64,000 nucleotides of DNA from contig CM044866.1 of assembly GCA_024500155.1 (NCBI GenBank), forward strand, positions 42,771,501 to 42,835,500, in the 5' to 3' direction. Below are positions 22,319 to 34,600 of the stretch, in pieces (position 1 is the stretch's first letter; each line of letters starts with the position of its first letter). The notes under the pieces are model-generated. The model worked only from the letters and a program-made list of their open reading frames with translations. It did no database searches and was not told the origin of the DNA. A program made the position numbers and the translations under genes. The stretch comes from Chenopodium formosanum. Taxonomy: Eukaryota; Streptophyta; Magnoliopsida; Caryophyllales; Amaranthaceae.

Positions 22319-22637
22319 TAAGTTAAAATAAGGACAAAATTGAATTATAATTTTTTTAAAAAAAATAATTTATTCTGCATTTAGGTAAATTTGTCCCTAT
22401 ATTTAGTACTTATTTTTTATTTTTTTATTTTTTACAAAATTGTCATTTGATATGTGAGCTTTGTAACTGTGTAAGCTGGGACTACAAGTCTACACGTACA
22501 AAAATGAAATTTTGATTTGCTAATAAAATTGAAACCCAAATTAAAACGAAAAACCCCCGAATTTTTTTTTCTAAAAACCCTTTTCTTCGTCTTGTTGTTC
22601 TTGCTAGTTCAAACAGTGAAATTGCAGTGAACATGAG

Positions 22638-25600
22638 ATGGCTGCCTCCATTTCCAAAACATTGACCAGAAACATTCGATTTATTACCACTTCTTCTTCT
22701 GCCCCTTCATTACCTCGTTTCTTCTCCACTTCTACTGCATCTGCACCTGTTGTTTCCGCCATTGATGACCCCACCATTCCTCAACCTCAACCTCATCAGC
22801 AAGGTTGATTATTCTCTCTTTCTTTCCTTTCGCAATTGTTTCAATCAATCTATGAATGTAATTTGAATTGGGTTTTTGAATTTGATTTTTTTTCTTTGAT
22901 TTGTGGATTATGATGATGATTTGTGTTGATTTTTCAAATTTGTATTCTTTTCTTTTGTTTTGTGAATAATTATGATAATGGTGATGATGATTATTGAGCA
23001 GGAAAGCAGCAAAGAGGAATATGGTCGAAGATGTTTCTCTTTCTTCCTGGGGCTATTACTTTTGGTCTTGGCAGTTGGCAGATTATCAGACGACAGGACA
23101 AGGTTCAAATTCCCTCCCTTCCCTTTTATTTATTACGCTTGATTTTGATCCCGGAATTAGCTATCGATATGTTATTTGGACTTTGGTACTTATGTCCGAC
23201 TCGGGTATGTATCCAAGTGTTAGACTTGGCTACATTATGAAAATTGTAATGTTTTGCTGCAAAATGAAGTATCAAGTCTTTGAACCTATGTTGAGGTGTT
23301 GATGAAATGATGATTGATAAGTGATTGAATTGAAATGAAGAGTCAAGTAACATAGGCAGCCATTTGAAAAATCAAATTGATTTGCCCATTTGAAATTTTT
23401 TGTTTATTGTGAAGAAGTTGTTGGGTTTTATTGGTGTGGACAGTTTATGTTATGATATGGCATTTTCATGGAATGCCAAGATTTAAGCCTAGGAGTTCTA
23501 TTTGAGGATTGATTGTTCGGGTTGAGGGAAGGATAATCCTGTGGCAGCTGGAATCTCCAATGTTCAGTAATGGATCCCCCAATAAAGCATTTCAGGGTAC
23601 TTGAGATAACTGTGTCCAATTGAGCTTTGTTGAGTTGATTTGAGCTAACTGAAATGACTTCTATATTTTTTTCATTATTTTTGAGATTTTGAGTGTCTAG
23701 TGAAGTTGACTAAATTTGTTTTTAGTGTAGTTGCATTTATATATGATGAATTTAGATTGCCCATATAGAGTTTATTATTAAGCTTGTTTTGGCCATTATT
23801 GTGTTGAGCTTACTGCTTGGTCTGATAAACTCCATTCAAGGTTTCATCAATCTGGAGCTTAAGAAATTGTTACTTGAAGTTGATGTCAGTTAAACCATCT
23901 GCCAAAATTTTGTAAGGTGCATTAGGTTATCTTACCTTTTTGAAGACTCCTTGGTTCAGGGTGTGACAAGGGAATTTTCGTAAAATTTCTACTATAGTGC
24001 CTTGTGTATATAGATGTCTATTGCCATTCTAGTTTGACTTTTGTTTGGATTATGTCTCCAAGAAATTCAAGCCCTGTATCTTAGAAAGGTTGGGAGGCAA
24101 AGGCCTTGTTTCTTTTCATACCATGCTGTAGAGTTTTATTTCAGCGTACATTTTGTCTTCTTATCCATGAAGAATTTCTTCTAAAAAAAAAAATATGCAA
24201 GTTAGTATTAATGGGTAGGCAACTAGCTTTCTTATTCAAACTTTATTTGCATACGTGAGAGAAATTTACTATTTTTTCACGATTTCAGGTTTTGATTGAA
24301 TCATCTTAAATATCCATTAAAAATACTAAGTTGTCCTGATGCCGATTGAGCTTCAATTTAAAAGTTTTGTTATTGGTTTAATTGAATCATCTGACCTATT
24401 TATAAGTTTTTGGAATCGGCAAAAGAGGAATGCTTGTTGAGAATTTTGACATCGATCTGTTATTGATATTCAATTTAGGTTCATTTTGGTCTTTGTGCTT
24501 CTTTGTTGGCTATTGTCTATCAGTAGAATAGGTGAAATTACTAATTTTTTTTATTTTTTATTTTTTTTTTATTTTTTATTATCCTTATTATTGATCTTTT
24601 GTTAAACTTGGTTCATTGATGCTATTGGTTAAGTGAAGTTCTTCAGTTGAAGCTTTTGAAACCAAATTAGCTGAGTAGAAGGTTTTTTTTTATCTTTATT
24701 TTTTTTGAAACTCACTGGATGTGTATTTGGGTTTTCATATTAAAATCTAGAATTAGTATTACTGCTAGGCAGAAGAGCCTGATATGAATATAAAAGACCA
24801 TTTTCAGATGTTTGTGTGTTCGAAGTCATGCACAAGTCTACATTCTTATGCTCTCATAATGGTGTCATTTCGTCATCTAATTGTATGCGCTGTTGAGCAG
24901 CTTTTGATTTAATACTCTGGGTTTTGTGAAACTTTAACCAACTTGTTATTTTCCTCTGGTGGATGTTTGCATGTGTATTTAGTTATTTGAATATAAGTAG
25001 TATACTAGTATGTACCATCCATGTTTATTTTCTTAAACTATCTTGTTTGACTATAGATGTATGCTGATGTAGATCAAAACGTTGGATTACAGAAGAGAAA
25101 GGTTGGCAATGGAGCCAATTGAGTTTAATGACATAGCTTCTGGTGAGAAATCAGATACTTTGGAGTTTCGGAGGGTGGTCTGCAGAGGAGCTTTTGACGA
25201 GAAGAAGTCAATATATGTAGGCCCACGATCTAGAAGTATATCAGGAGTTACAGAAAATGGATACTATATTATTACACCACTTGTGCCTATTTCTGGCAAT
25301 CTGGATAGGTGAGCCAATGATTGATATACATAATTGTGAATGTGTTCCTGTTCCATCATCCAGTTTTGATTGTTAGCTGCAAACAGATACAATGTCACTA
25401 CTACAAAATTGGCCAAAGAGACTATATCAAAATGGCCAAAGAGACTACCTTAGGGGTGGTCTCTAGCTCAAAGGTCTCTTTGGCCTAAGACCACTCATTT
25501 AAGATAGGTGGTCTCAATTTTTGAAAATCTGAGACCATCTATTTCAAATAGGTGATCTCACTTTTTCAAAAACTGAGACCACCTATTTCAAATAAATGGT

Positions 25601-28600
25601 CTCTTTCTTCTTTTTTTTTTTTAAAAAAAAATTATTTGTATTTTAATGTATTCCCCGTATATGATTTCAATAAAACAAAAATACAATTTATTAATATGAA
25701 AATTATACACATAGTTTATACAGAACCAATCCCAAAAACTCATTAATACAAAGTATTTGAGTACAATCAATATTCTATCAAAATTTACACAAAACTCATA
25801 CTCCGTACTTAAAAAAAAAAAAAAAAAAAAAAATCATTAACGCTATAACCAAGCCTTCTAATATCTTGTGCAGCAACCTCATGCCAACCAAATAATTCAA
25901 CAAGCAAATTAATCTTCACTTTTTATCCTGAAAATTTTTCAAAGAGATTAAAAATTAGCACACAATTATTAAAAAAAAAATATATACCAACTTGAAACTA
26001 AAATCAAAATTGAACGCCTCATTGTATATGACCCAGATAAAATGCACTACACGGAAAGATGGAAGAAAATGCAACTTAAAGAGAAAAAATATACATCAAA
26101 AACAGGATAAGAAATTACCAAAAAAAAAAAATTCAACAGCAACAAAAGGACAAAACCACATTCAGAAATTCAAGCAGTAACAAAGATAAGTTGTCATCAA
26201 GCTCTTATCCTCTAACAGGAACTACAGTCCATTCAGCATATACAGACATACAGTAAGATTATCATGAAAGAAGTCAGGAACATCAGTGTAAAACTCCTAG
26301 TGAAATATTTCTGGATTTTGTCCAAGTATAACTGTACATCTGAAACCATATCACTCTGATAATTATGGTTTACTTTGGGACTTAATTTTTGCATACCAAT
26401 TATAAATCTGGACTTAATTTTGCATACCACAGTTAACATAATTTCTGTCAACTTCATCCTAAATGTTTTACTTCAGTTTTATTTAGTTTAACTCGGCTAA
26501 ATTCATTTCAAAAGAAAAAATTCTCCAAATTGAACTTGCTAACAATTTTTTAATTCTGATTTGAACTTGGTAGCATCTTTTTAAATATCTCCCTAAAATC
26601 CATTTTTAGAAAGTAACAAAAGGGGTGGTGGCAGTCGCCCATAACAGCTGAATAATTTCCCCCAATTCTTGAGACACAACTAACTAAATAATTACTAATT
26701 GCAGATAATTCAGTTGAAACAGAATGTAGAAAATTATATAGTATTACAATGCCACTTGACCAGCTACCTCTCCTCTACAAGGCTACAAAGATACGAACAT
26801 AGAAAATAATATCCCTCGAATCCTCCAATTATCTAAAGTGCTCAGCCAATGCCTTGATCTCTTTGGATCTTACACAGTACTACCTCATCTACCTGATTGC
26901 AAGTCAACATAGATTATTACTGTTAATAGCTTCAGCCTTCCAAAATCATCCCAATAGTAAGCAGAAGATAGAATCAGGCAATGCTTCTGAAAACAATTAT
27001 TTAGCAGGGTACTTTGAACCAAACGCCTACTAGATTAAAAAAAAAAAGTTGGAAACAACGTTCAAAAAAAAAAAAATCTGAAGAAATTTCAGAATATTAT
27101 AACACCAAACCTCCAATAGCCGTACAAACTTGAGATGTGCCTGGAAAGACCTCGATAGAAGAAATTAGCAAAGCACCACTTAGGAAAGTCAATAAGCACA
27201 TGGCCTAACCAAAACTATTTGATACTGGTACAAGATGACCAATATAATTGATCAAAACTCTAGACTACACTCTTGATTAAAGAAGGCATACCAAGCTGAG
27301 TTGAAAGATCTAAAGTAATCGAAAGGTTGCTTCAAATATCTAAACAAATAATTGACTGCACATTAACATTAACGACAACTCTAGGATAATTTCGTTCCAG
27401 TTCATCAGCAAAGGCATACATCTTCCATAAAAACTTAATTCTTTCATCTTATCCTGTTATAAGTTACTACAACCCTTTAACAGATTCAACTAAGTTAATA
27501 ACCATCCCAGAATGAAATTGGCAAACCCATAATACACTGAACTCCTTTATCTACCTGAATGTAAGTCAATGGAAACATTTAATCTACATAGCCTACTAAA
27601 ATCATCCCAATAGTATGTCGAAATTAAAAATGGGCAGATCTTTCAAAATCAATGCATTAGCAAGGTAATTTGAACCGAAAAGCCTGCTAGTACTGTAGTA
27701 ATAGATAAAAAACTTAAAACATTGGCAATAAAAAATGCCAGACAAAAAAGAAAAGGGAAAGGATTTCAAAGTATATCACAAAATGCTTAACCCTCTTATG
27801 AGTCATACACATTTCAGAAGTGTTTGGAAAGACAAAAATATCAGAAATTAGCAAAGAACTTGTTAAGAAGGTCCACAGGCACACAGCCTAACCTTAATAT
27901 TTGATAATAGTGCAGAATGACCAGCATATGATCAAAATTATAAGACTGCACTATAAACTAAAGCAAGCCATTCTATGCTAACCTGAGTTGAAATGTCCGT
28001 AGTAACCAAAAGGATGGAGAAATTAACAAATAGAACGACGAATACTTCTAAATCTAAACAAATTGTCACTATGATTTAGCATCGATGATCATTCTTGTTC
28101 ATCAGCAATGCATACATCTTCAAGCTACTTAGCAAAATATGCAGAAGCAGAAGATATATAAGTTGAGCAGAAAGGACAATATGGTGAAAGAACATGCAGA
28201 AAGAGGTGACGTAGTGGATGCTCAATGCCATAAAATCTTCACGTGATTGCATGAAATCTCCAGAAAATTAAAATAGAGAACTCAACAAACCAATAATTTT
28301 ACAGCAAACAAATTGATCTATCAAACTACTATATATAACAACTCATGCGTCCCATCAAAAAAAAAAAAAAAAAAAAATCATATGTGAACCAAGAGAGAAG
28401 ACAAGAAGCTAGATCAATGCACCCAAACTAGCAAAGGAATATTGCCTTGTTGTAGCTGATATTAAATAAATATTGAGTACATACCAGCAAGGATGACAGT
28501 GTAGATTTTCCACAGCCACTAGTTCCACACAACAAGATGGTCAAGGATTCCTTCCTCTCACGGATTTTGCAATCAACACATATCACTTTCAGCAATGTGA

Positions 28601-31600
28601 TTCAAAGAAATGAAAAGGGTGAATCAATAAGACAGGTGATAATATAATGCAGACATGATGCAGCTTGCATCTCAAGAAGCAGAAACAAACAACACTTCAA
28701 AAAAGTAAAATAATCTTTTCCAACTTTGAATCCCTAAAGTTGGCTGCCTTGAAGTCTCTTTTTGGTGCTAAACACTCAGCAATAAACATAATTATATAGA
28801 CATAGTTTGTGTATGACAATCATTTTCATGCTATCCCTAACTAAATCTCAAAATAGCTATACTATCTTTAAAAGAAAAACAATATTACATGGAACTATAT
28901 GGATAGTATGGAAGAATTAGACAATACAATCAAAGACACCATCATTAGATGACAGTAACTTGATGCATAAATAAATCGTAATGATTAGTATTTTCACACC
29001 GTACACACATTGACCCATATGCCAATCAGGTGCACTGGTTTTGCACTTGTTTTCTACAGATTTCGATACTTCAAGATGCTGAACTGTCCTACCAGAACAA
29101 AAAAAGGAAACAATCTTTTCCAACTTACATAAAAACATACGTTATACAACTTTAATTAATAAGACTCAAGTGAAATTCAAGTGTTTTCCCCCCAAGGTGC
29201 CATGTGAGACACATGTTCAAGTATGGTGAGGGGGGTTTCCCTCTCAGTGTCTCTCCTAGTGATTCCATCCAACCAAAGAGAAGTTTATAAGCAGCCACAA
29301 CAGATATATCAAACATAAAAGCAAGCATTGAAGACAAATCATAATAAGTATAAAAACTGCATTCAGCTACTGATTAACTCATGCATAAGAGACAGACCAA
29401 TCCAGTAAATCAGAAACCATCACAAGTAGCTAAGCACTATGGAATAATAAAATTTGTGAGACTTGCTCAGTTTGCAAAAATAAATTTCAGTATCTTGCTT
29501 GGTAACAAACTGTACTACCTCACCTCTCATCATTAGATTGCCTTGGCCTAATTTAATTTCGAAATAAGATGAGCAAGATCATAATCAAAACCCCAATATA
29601 ACTTTGTTTATTAAAACCCTAAATTTTCGATTAAACCAGAAAACACATGCAATTGAACAAACAAACAAACATTAACAAAAAATTAAATTAAACTAAAATA
29701 CCCTAAATTAAATCAAAACACTATAACTCAAACAAAATCTAAGATTTGAACTAGAAATTATGCAAAAGAACCCTAAATTTGGAATTTAAATGGGAAAGTT
29801 TAAAGAAGCTCAAACCAAGAACACCAATCAAAACCCTAGAAATCAGACTGCACCGTCACCATCGCGACCACCGTCACTGTTGCAACCATCAGTTGATGAG
29901 GCGAGAGAAGAAAGAGAAATAGTGGCTTGCGAGGGGGAATGAGGAAGCTTCAAGGGAGAAAGGCCTTGATTAACGAACAACTACCGACGACGCTTGCGAG
30001 GGAGGACGACCGACGACGCTTGATTAACGAAACCTGGCTTCAATGGAGAGAGAACGGATATACGCTTCGATGGAGAGAGAAGGGAGTTCGAGGGAGCTGA
30101 AAGGGGATGACGGCGTTGAGGGAGCACCACTGGAGTCGCGAGAGAGGAGTAATTGAATAGCAGGACCGACGGCGGCGAGGGATACACACCGAAGGGAGGA
30201 CGGAGCTTCAATGGAGTTCCCAACGGTTGAGGGTTTGGTTGAGGAGAGAGAGAGGAGAGGAGAGGAGAAAGAGAGGAGGAGAGACATATATGAGGGTTAT
30301 TTATTTATTTGAAAGAAAAATTAATTTTTTTTTTTTGAAAGAAGAATGAAAATTAATTAAAAAGAAGGAGAGACCACTTCTTTTAAATAGATGGTCTTCC
30401 TCGTTATTTATTTATTTAATTAAAAAAAGGAGAGACCACTTCTTCTAAATAAATGGTCTCTCTCTTTTATTTATTTTATTAATTAATAAAAAGAGAGACC
30501 ACTTATCTTATATAAAGGGTCTCTCTCTTTATTTATTTGATTAAAAAAAAAGAGACCATTTATTTGAAATATTGGGTCTCTTGAAACAAAGAGACCACAT
30601 ATTTAATTAAATGGTCTCTTGTTTGAGGTCTCTTTGGCCAATTTTGTAGTAGTGTGTGGTCTATCTTATTCCCTCTCTCAGTTGATGTCTTGTTTATCAC
30701 CCTTCACCTTATTCTCACTCATAATTGATCATTTCTTCTGCATGCATTATTTAATTTGTCATAGATAGCTCATAAATAATAAATTCTTTGATGTTTGGTT
30801 GCATAATATTACTGCCCTATCTACTTCATAAACTTCTGTTTGATGCTGATCATTTAAAGAAATGCTCATTAAAATGCAATTTTGTGTCATCCTTTTGTTG
30901 AAGGAACCTGAATTGACTATGACATAACTTTGCAAAAATCTAATGTCTGGGATCCCTTCAATATCTTAGTGTTTTGGTCCTAAAGTTGGTTGTCTCTAAA
31001 CTTTGTAATTATTTCAGCACAAATGCAGTTTAAATTTACCCACAAAACCATTTTTTCAATTAAAAAGTTACGGCTTATAGAGAGGGGGGGGGGGGGGGGG
31101 GGGGGGGGGGTTCCTCTTGAAATACGGTTTTGCCCCTAAACCTTTATGTGTAGGAGGAGAAAGGGTGGAGGAATGCGGGGTTGACAGGGATCAGAGAAAA
31201 GAGAGCCTTGATTAGTTTGGTCAGCTTGGGAATAAAATCACATCTAAGTCATTTGACAAATACTTTTAGGAAAACTAGCTATTGCAGTAGAATCTCTGGC
31301 CATTAAAATTTTTTGCTTGATTTCATCGATAAAAAAAAGTTATTTTGCTTGATTAAGCAACATGTTTTGGCCGTACAAAGTTTTCTTCTGGCTGATTATG
31401 TAAATTTCAGCGTTCAGTCCCCAGTTTTAGTGAATAGGGGATGGGTCCCACGCAGCTGGAGGGACAAGGCACTGGAATCTTCTCAAGGTCTTGAAGAGGA
31501 TAAAGATGCACCCAACACTGCTTCATCATCTGGTGAAATTCGTTCATTTTGGAGATTTTGGTCTAAGAAGCCCCAAACAACTGAGGTTTTACTTTGCACT

Positions 31601-34600
31601 GTCATAGTTTATGTTACATTTAGTAAATGTGTTAAGAGGGGTGGTCACATTTATCCCATTCTTTAATTGCAGGAACCAGCTCCATCTGTCACCCCTGTGG
31701 AAGTAATTGGTGTGATTCGTGGGGGTGAAAAACCAAGCATTTTTGTTCCAGAAAATGATCCTGCCTCTGGTCAGTGGTTTTTTGTTGATGTTCCTGCTAT
31801 TGCCAATGCGTCAGGCCTTCCTCAGAATACAGTCTATATTGAGGACATTAATGATAATGTTAGCGCAAGCAATCCATATCCTATTCCAAAGGATGCTAGT
31901 ACCTTGATTCGCAGCTCAGTCATGCCGCAAGACCATCTAAATTACACATTGACATGGTACGTGTCTTGCTAGTTGAACACTCTATGTTATGCGTGTACTT
32001 GTAGCTTTACTCAAAATTATTTGTATCCCTTCATGGCCATCTATAATTTGCTATGCTTTGTATGAAGTATAATATTGTGTATTGAAATCATGACCAACGT
32101 TACACAGAACGTGGGATGTTTTGGAACATGGTACGAGAATGGGAACGCGGTATGTGGGGTCTAGAATTTCCGAAATGTTTGGTTATATTTGGGATTTTAT
32201 TAATTGATTTTAAATTTTATAATTAGTAAATTTCACCATGATAATGTTCTTTTTTTTTTGTTCTGATAATCTGATTTCAGAGAAAGCAGCAAAAGAAGAA
32301 AACTAAAAGTTCGAAATTAAGTTGATAACAAAACTATATTTGACAGCAATCCAATATTTCAAGACTCCAAGTTTTAACCACTTACTCCAAATTACATAAA
32401 AAAAAAACTTCATCAAATTAAAAAAAAAAAAAAAAAGGCTTAAAAATAACAAAAGATAAACCATAACTAGCAAGTCAGTCAAATTCTTTCTCTTAGCAAC
32501 TGCATTATCCCCAACAAGCACCCACCTTATGTCATCCATTCTCGATGTTAAATCCTCAATATACGAGTTCTCAGGATATCCCACATTCTATAATGTTATC
32601 ATAGCCAATTATAAGTTATTCTGCCGAAAGGGTTTGGAGCACCTATTCTTACATCCACAATATTAAGAGGAATCGGCTGAATGCTCTCCGTGCCGACAAG
32701 TTAGTGTTTGTTCACTCTAACTTAAGACTTATATCACGCTTCACAAAAAGCTACATATCCGTCCCTTATAGTAGGTGAGATATTGACCCCAAGAGCTCTT
32801 ATATTGAGGATTTAACATTGAGAATGGATGACATAAGGTGGGTGTTTGTTGGGGATAATGCAGCTGCTAAGAGGAAAAAAATGACTAAGTTGCTAGTTAT
32901 GATTTATCTTTTGTTATTTGTATAAAAAAAAAATAAATAAATAAAAATAATAATAATAATAATAAATAAAAAACCTTCGAGTCTTGAAATATTGGATTAC
33001 TGTCAAATTTAGTTTTGTTTTTAACATGACTTTGAACTTTTAGTTTCCTTTTTTTTTTTTTTTGCTACTTTCACGAAATAAGGTTATCATTAAAAAAAAA
33101 AAAAGAATATTATCATGGTGAAATTTAATAATGATAAAATTTAAAATCAACCAAAGAAATATCTCAAAAAATAACCAAACGTTCCGGGAACTCTAGACCT
33201 CACGTGCTGCATTCCCGTACCACGTTCCAAAATGTCACACGTTGCCCTAGATGATGTGCTGTGGGACTGTGGGGTTGGAGGAGAAGGATAATTTTGGGTC
33301 AGCAATCAATCAATCAATCAATCAATCAAAGCCTTAATCCCAAAAGTGGGGTCGGCTAACATGAACCAAATTTGATTATTCCGTGTAGTCATCAACATAA
33401 ATCTTTCTCCTCCATCCCTTACGATCCAAAACTTCATCCTCACGTAAATCCATGCACTTCATATCCTTCCTCACTCCTTCCAACCAAGTCATCTTTGGTC
33501 TCCCTCTTCCTCGTTTAATCCCTCCATGGTCCCACTCTTCCACTCTTCGCACCGGTGCACCCTCGGGTCTCCGTCTTACATGTCCAAACCAACGCAGACG
33601 ATTTTCCCTTAATTTATCTACAATGCCCGCCACACCTACTTTCTTGCGAATAACCTCATTTCTGATTCTATCTCTTAAAGTGTTTCCACACATCCACCTT
33701 AACATGCGCATTTCCGTAACCTCCATCTTTTTAATATGCTCTTTCTTAGAAGCCCAACATTCTGTACCATAGAGCAACACTGGTCTTATGGCAGTCCTGT
33801 AGAATTTTCCCTTCAACTTTAAGGGAATGCTGCGGTCGCATAGCACTCCCGTGGCCGCTCTCCATTTAAGCCACCCTGACTTAATCCTGTGGGTCACGTC
33901 TTGATCAATGTCACCATTCTTCTGGATGATCGACCCTAGGTACTTAAAACATTCACTCATGGTCAAATCCTTTCCATCCAAACTCACCACTTCATTGCTT
34001 GTCCCCCTCTGAGTGCCAAAACGACATACCAAATATTCAGTCTTACTCCGACTTAGCTTAAACCCTCTAGATTCCAACCTTTGCCTCCATTGCTCCAACT
34101 TGACATTAACCCCATCCTTAGTCTCATCCACCAAAACGATATCATCTGCGAACAGCATACACCATGGAACCTCATCTTGAATTGGTCTAGTTAATTCGTC
34201 TAGAACCGTTGCAAAAAGAAAAGGGCTTAATGCAGACCCTTGATGCAATCCGATTGTAATAGGGAAATCTTTTGTCAACCCTCCGCATGTCCTCACATTT
34301 GTTGACACATCCCGATACATATCCTTAACTAGGTCTACATACCTTCGTGGGATACCTTTCTTCAACATTGCCCACCAAAGTATCTCTCTTGGCACCTTGT
34401 CATATGCCTTCTCTAAATCAATAAAGACCATATGAAGATCTTTCTTCTTTACCCTATAAAACTCCATCATTTGTCTTATCAAATGGATTGCCTCCATAGT
34501 AGATCTCCCAGGCATAAAACCAAATTGGTTATCTGAAATGCTTGTGCATGCCCTCAACCTTTGTTCAATCACCCTTTCCCACAACTTCATAGTATGGCTC

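Larger units (their letters stand above)
25396..30654. mobile_element. Non-autonomous CACTA (En/Spm) element in SURF1 intron 3
   Basis: Left terminus CACTACTACAAAATTGGCC at 25396 and its complement GGCCAATTTTGTAGTAGTG ending at 30654. The 3-bp target duplication TGT is exact (25393-25395 and 30655-30657). Subterminal regions (25430-25605 and 30365-30625) are packed with repeats of AGAGACCA and TGGTCTCT in both orientations, as in this superfamily. No transposase frame is present. The interior contains a captured host exon, a diverged direct duplication and a GC-rich block at 29850-30290. Confidence 0.92.

Noticed and set aside
29981..30287. Two overlapping minus-strand frames rich in Ser/Pro/Leu
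   Set aside because: Lie in a GC-rich, repeat-containing part of the CACTA element; low complexity and no recognised domain. May be a captured promoter or leader but not supportable as a gene.
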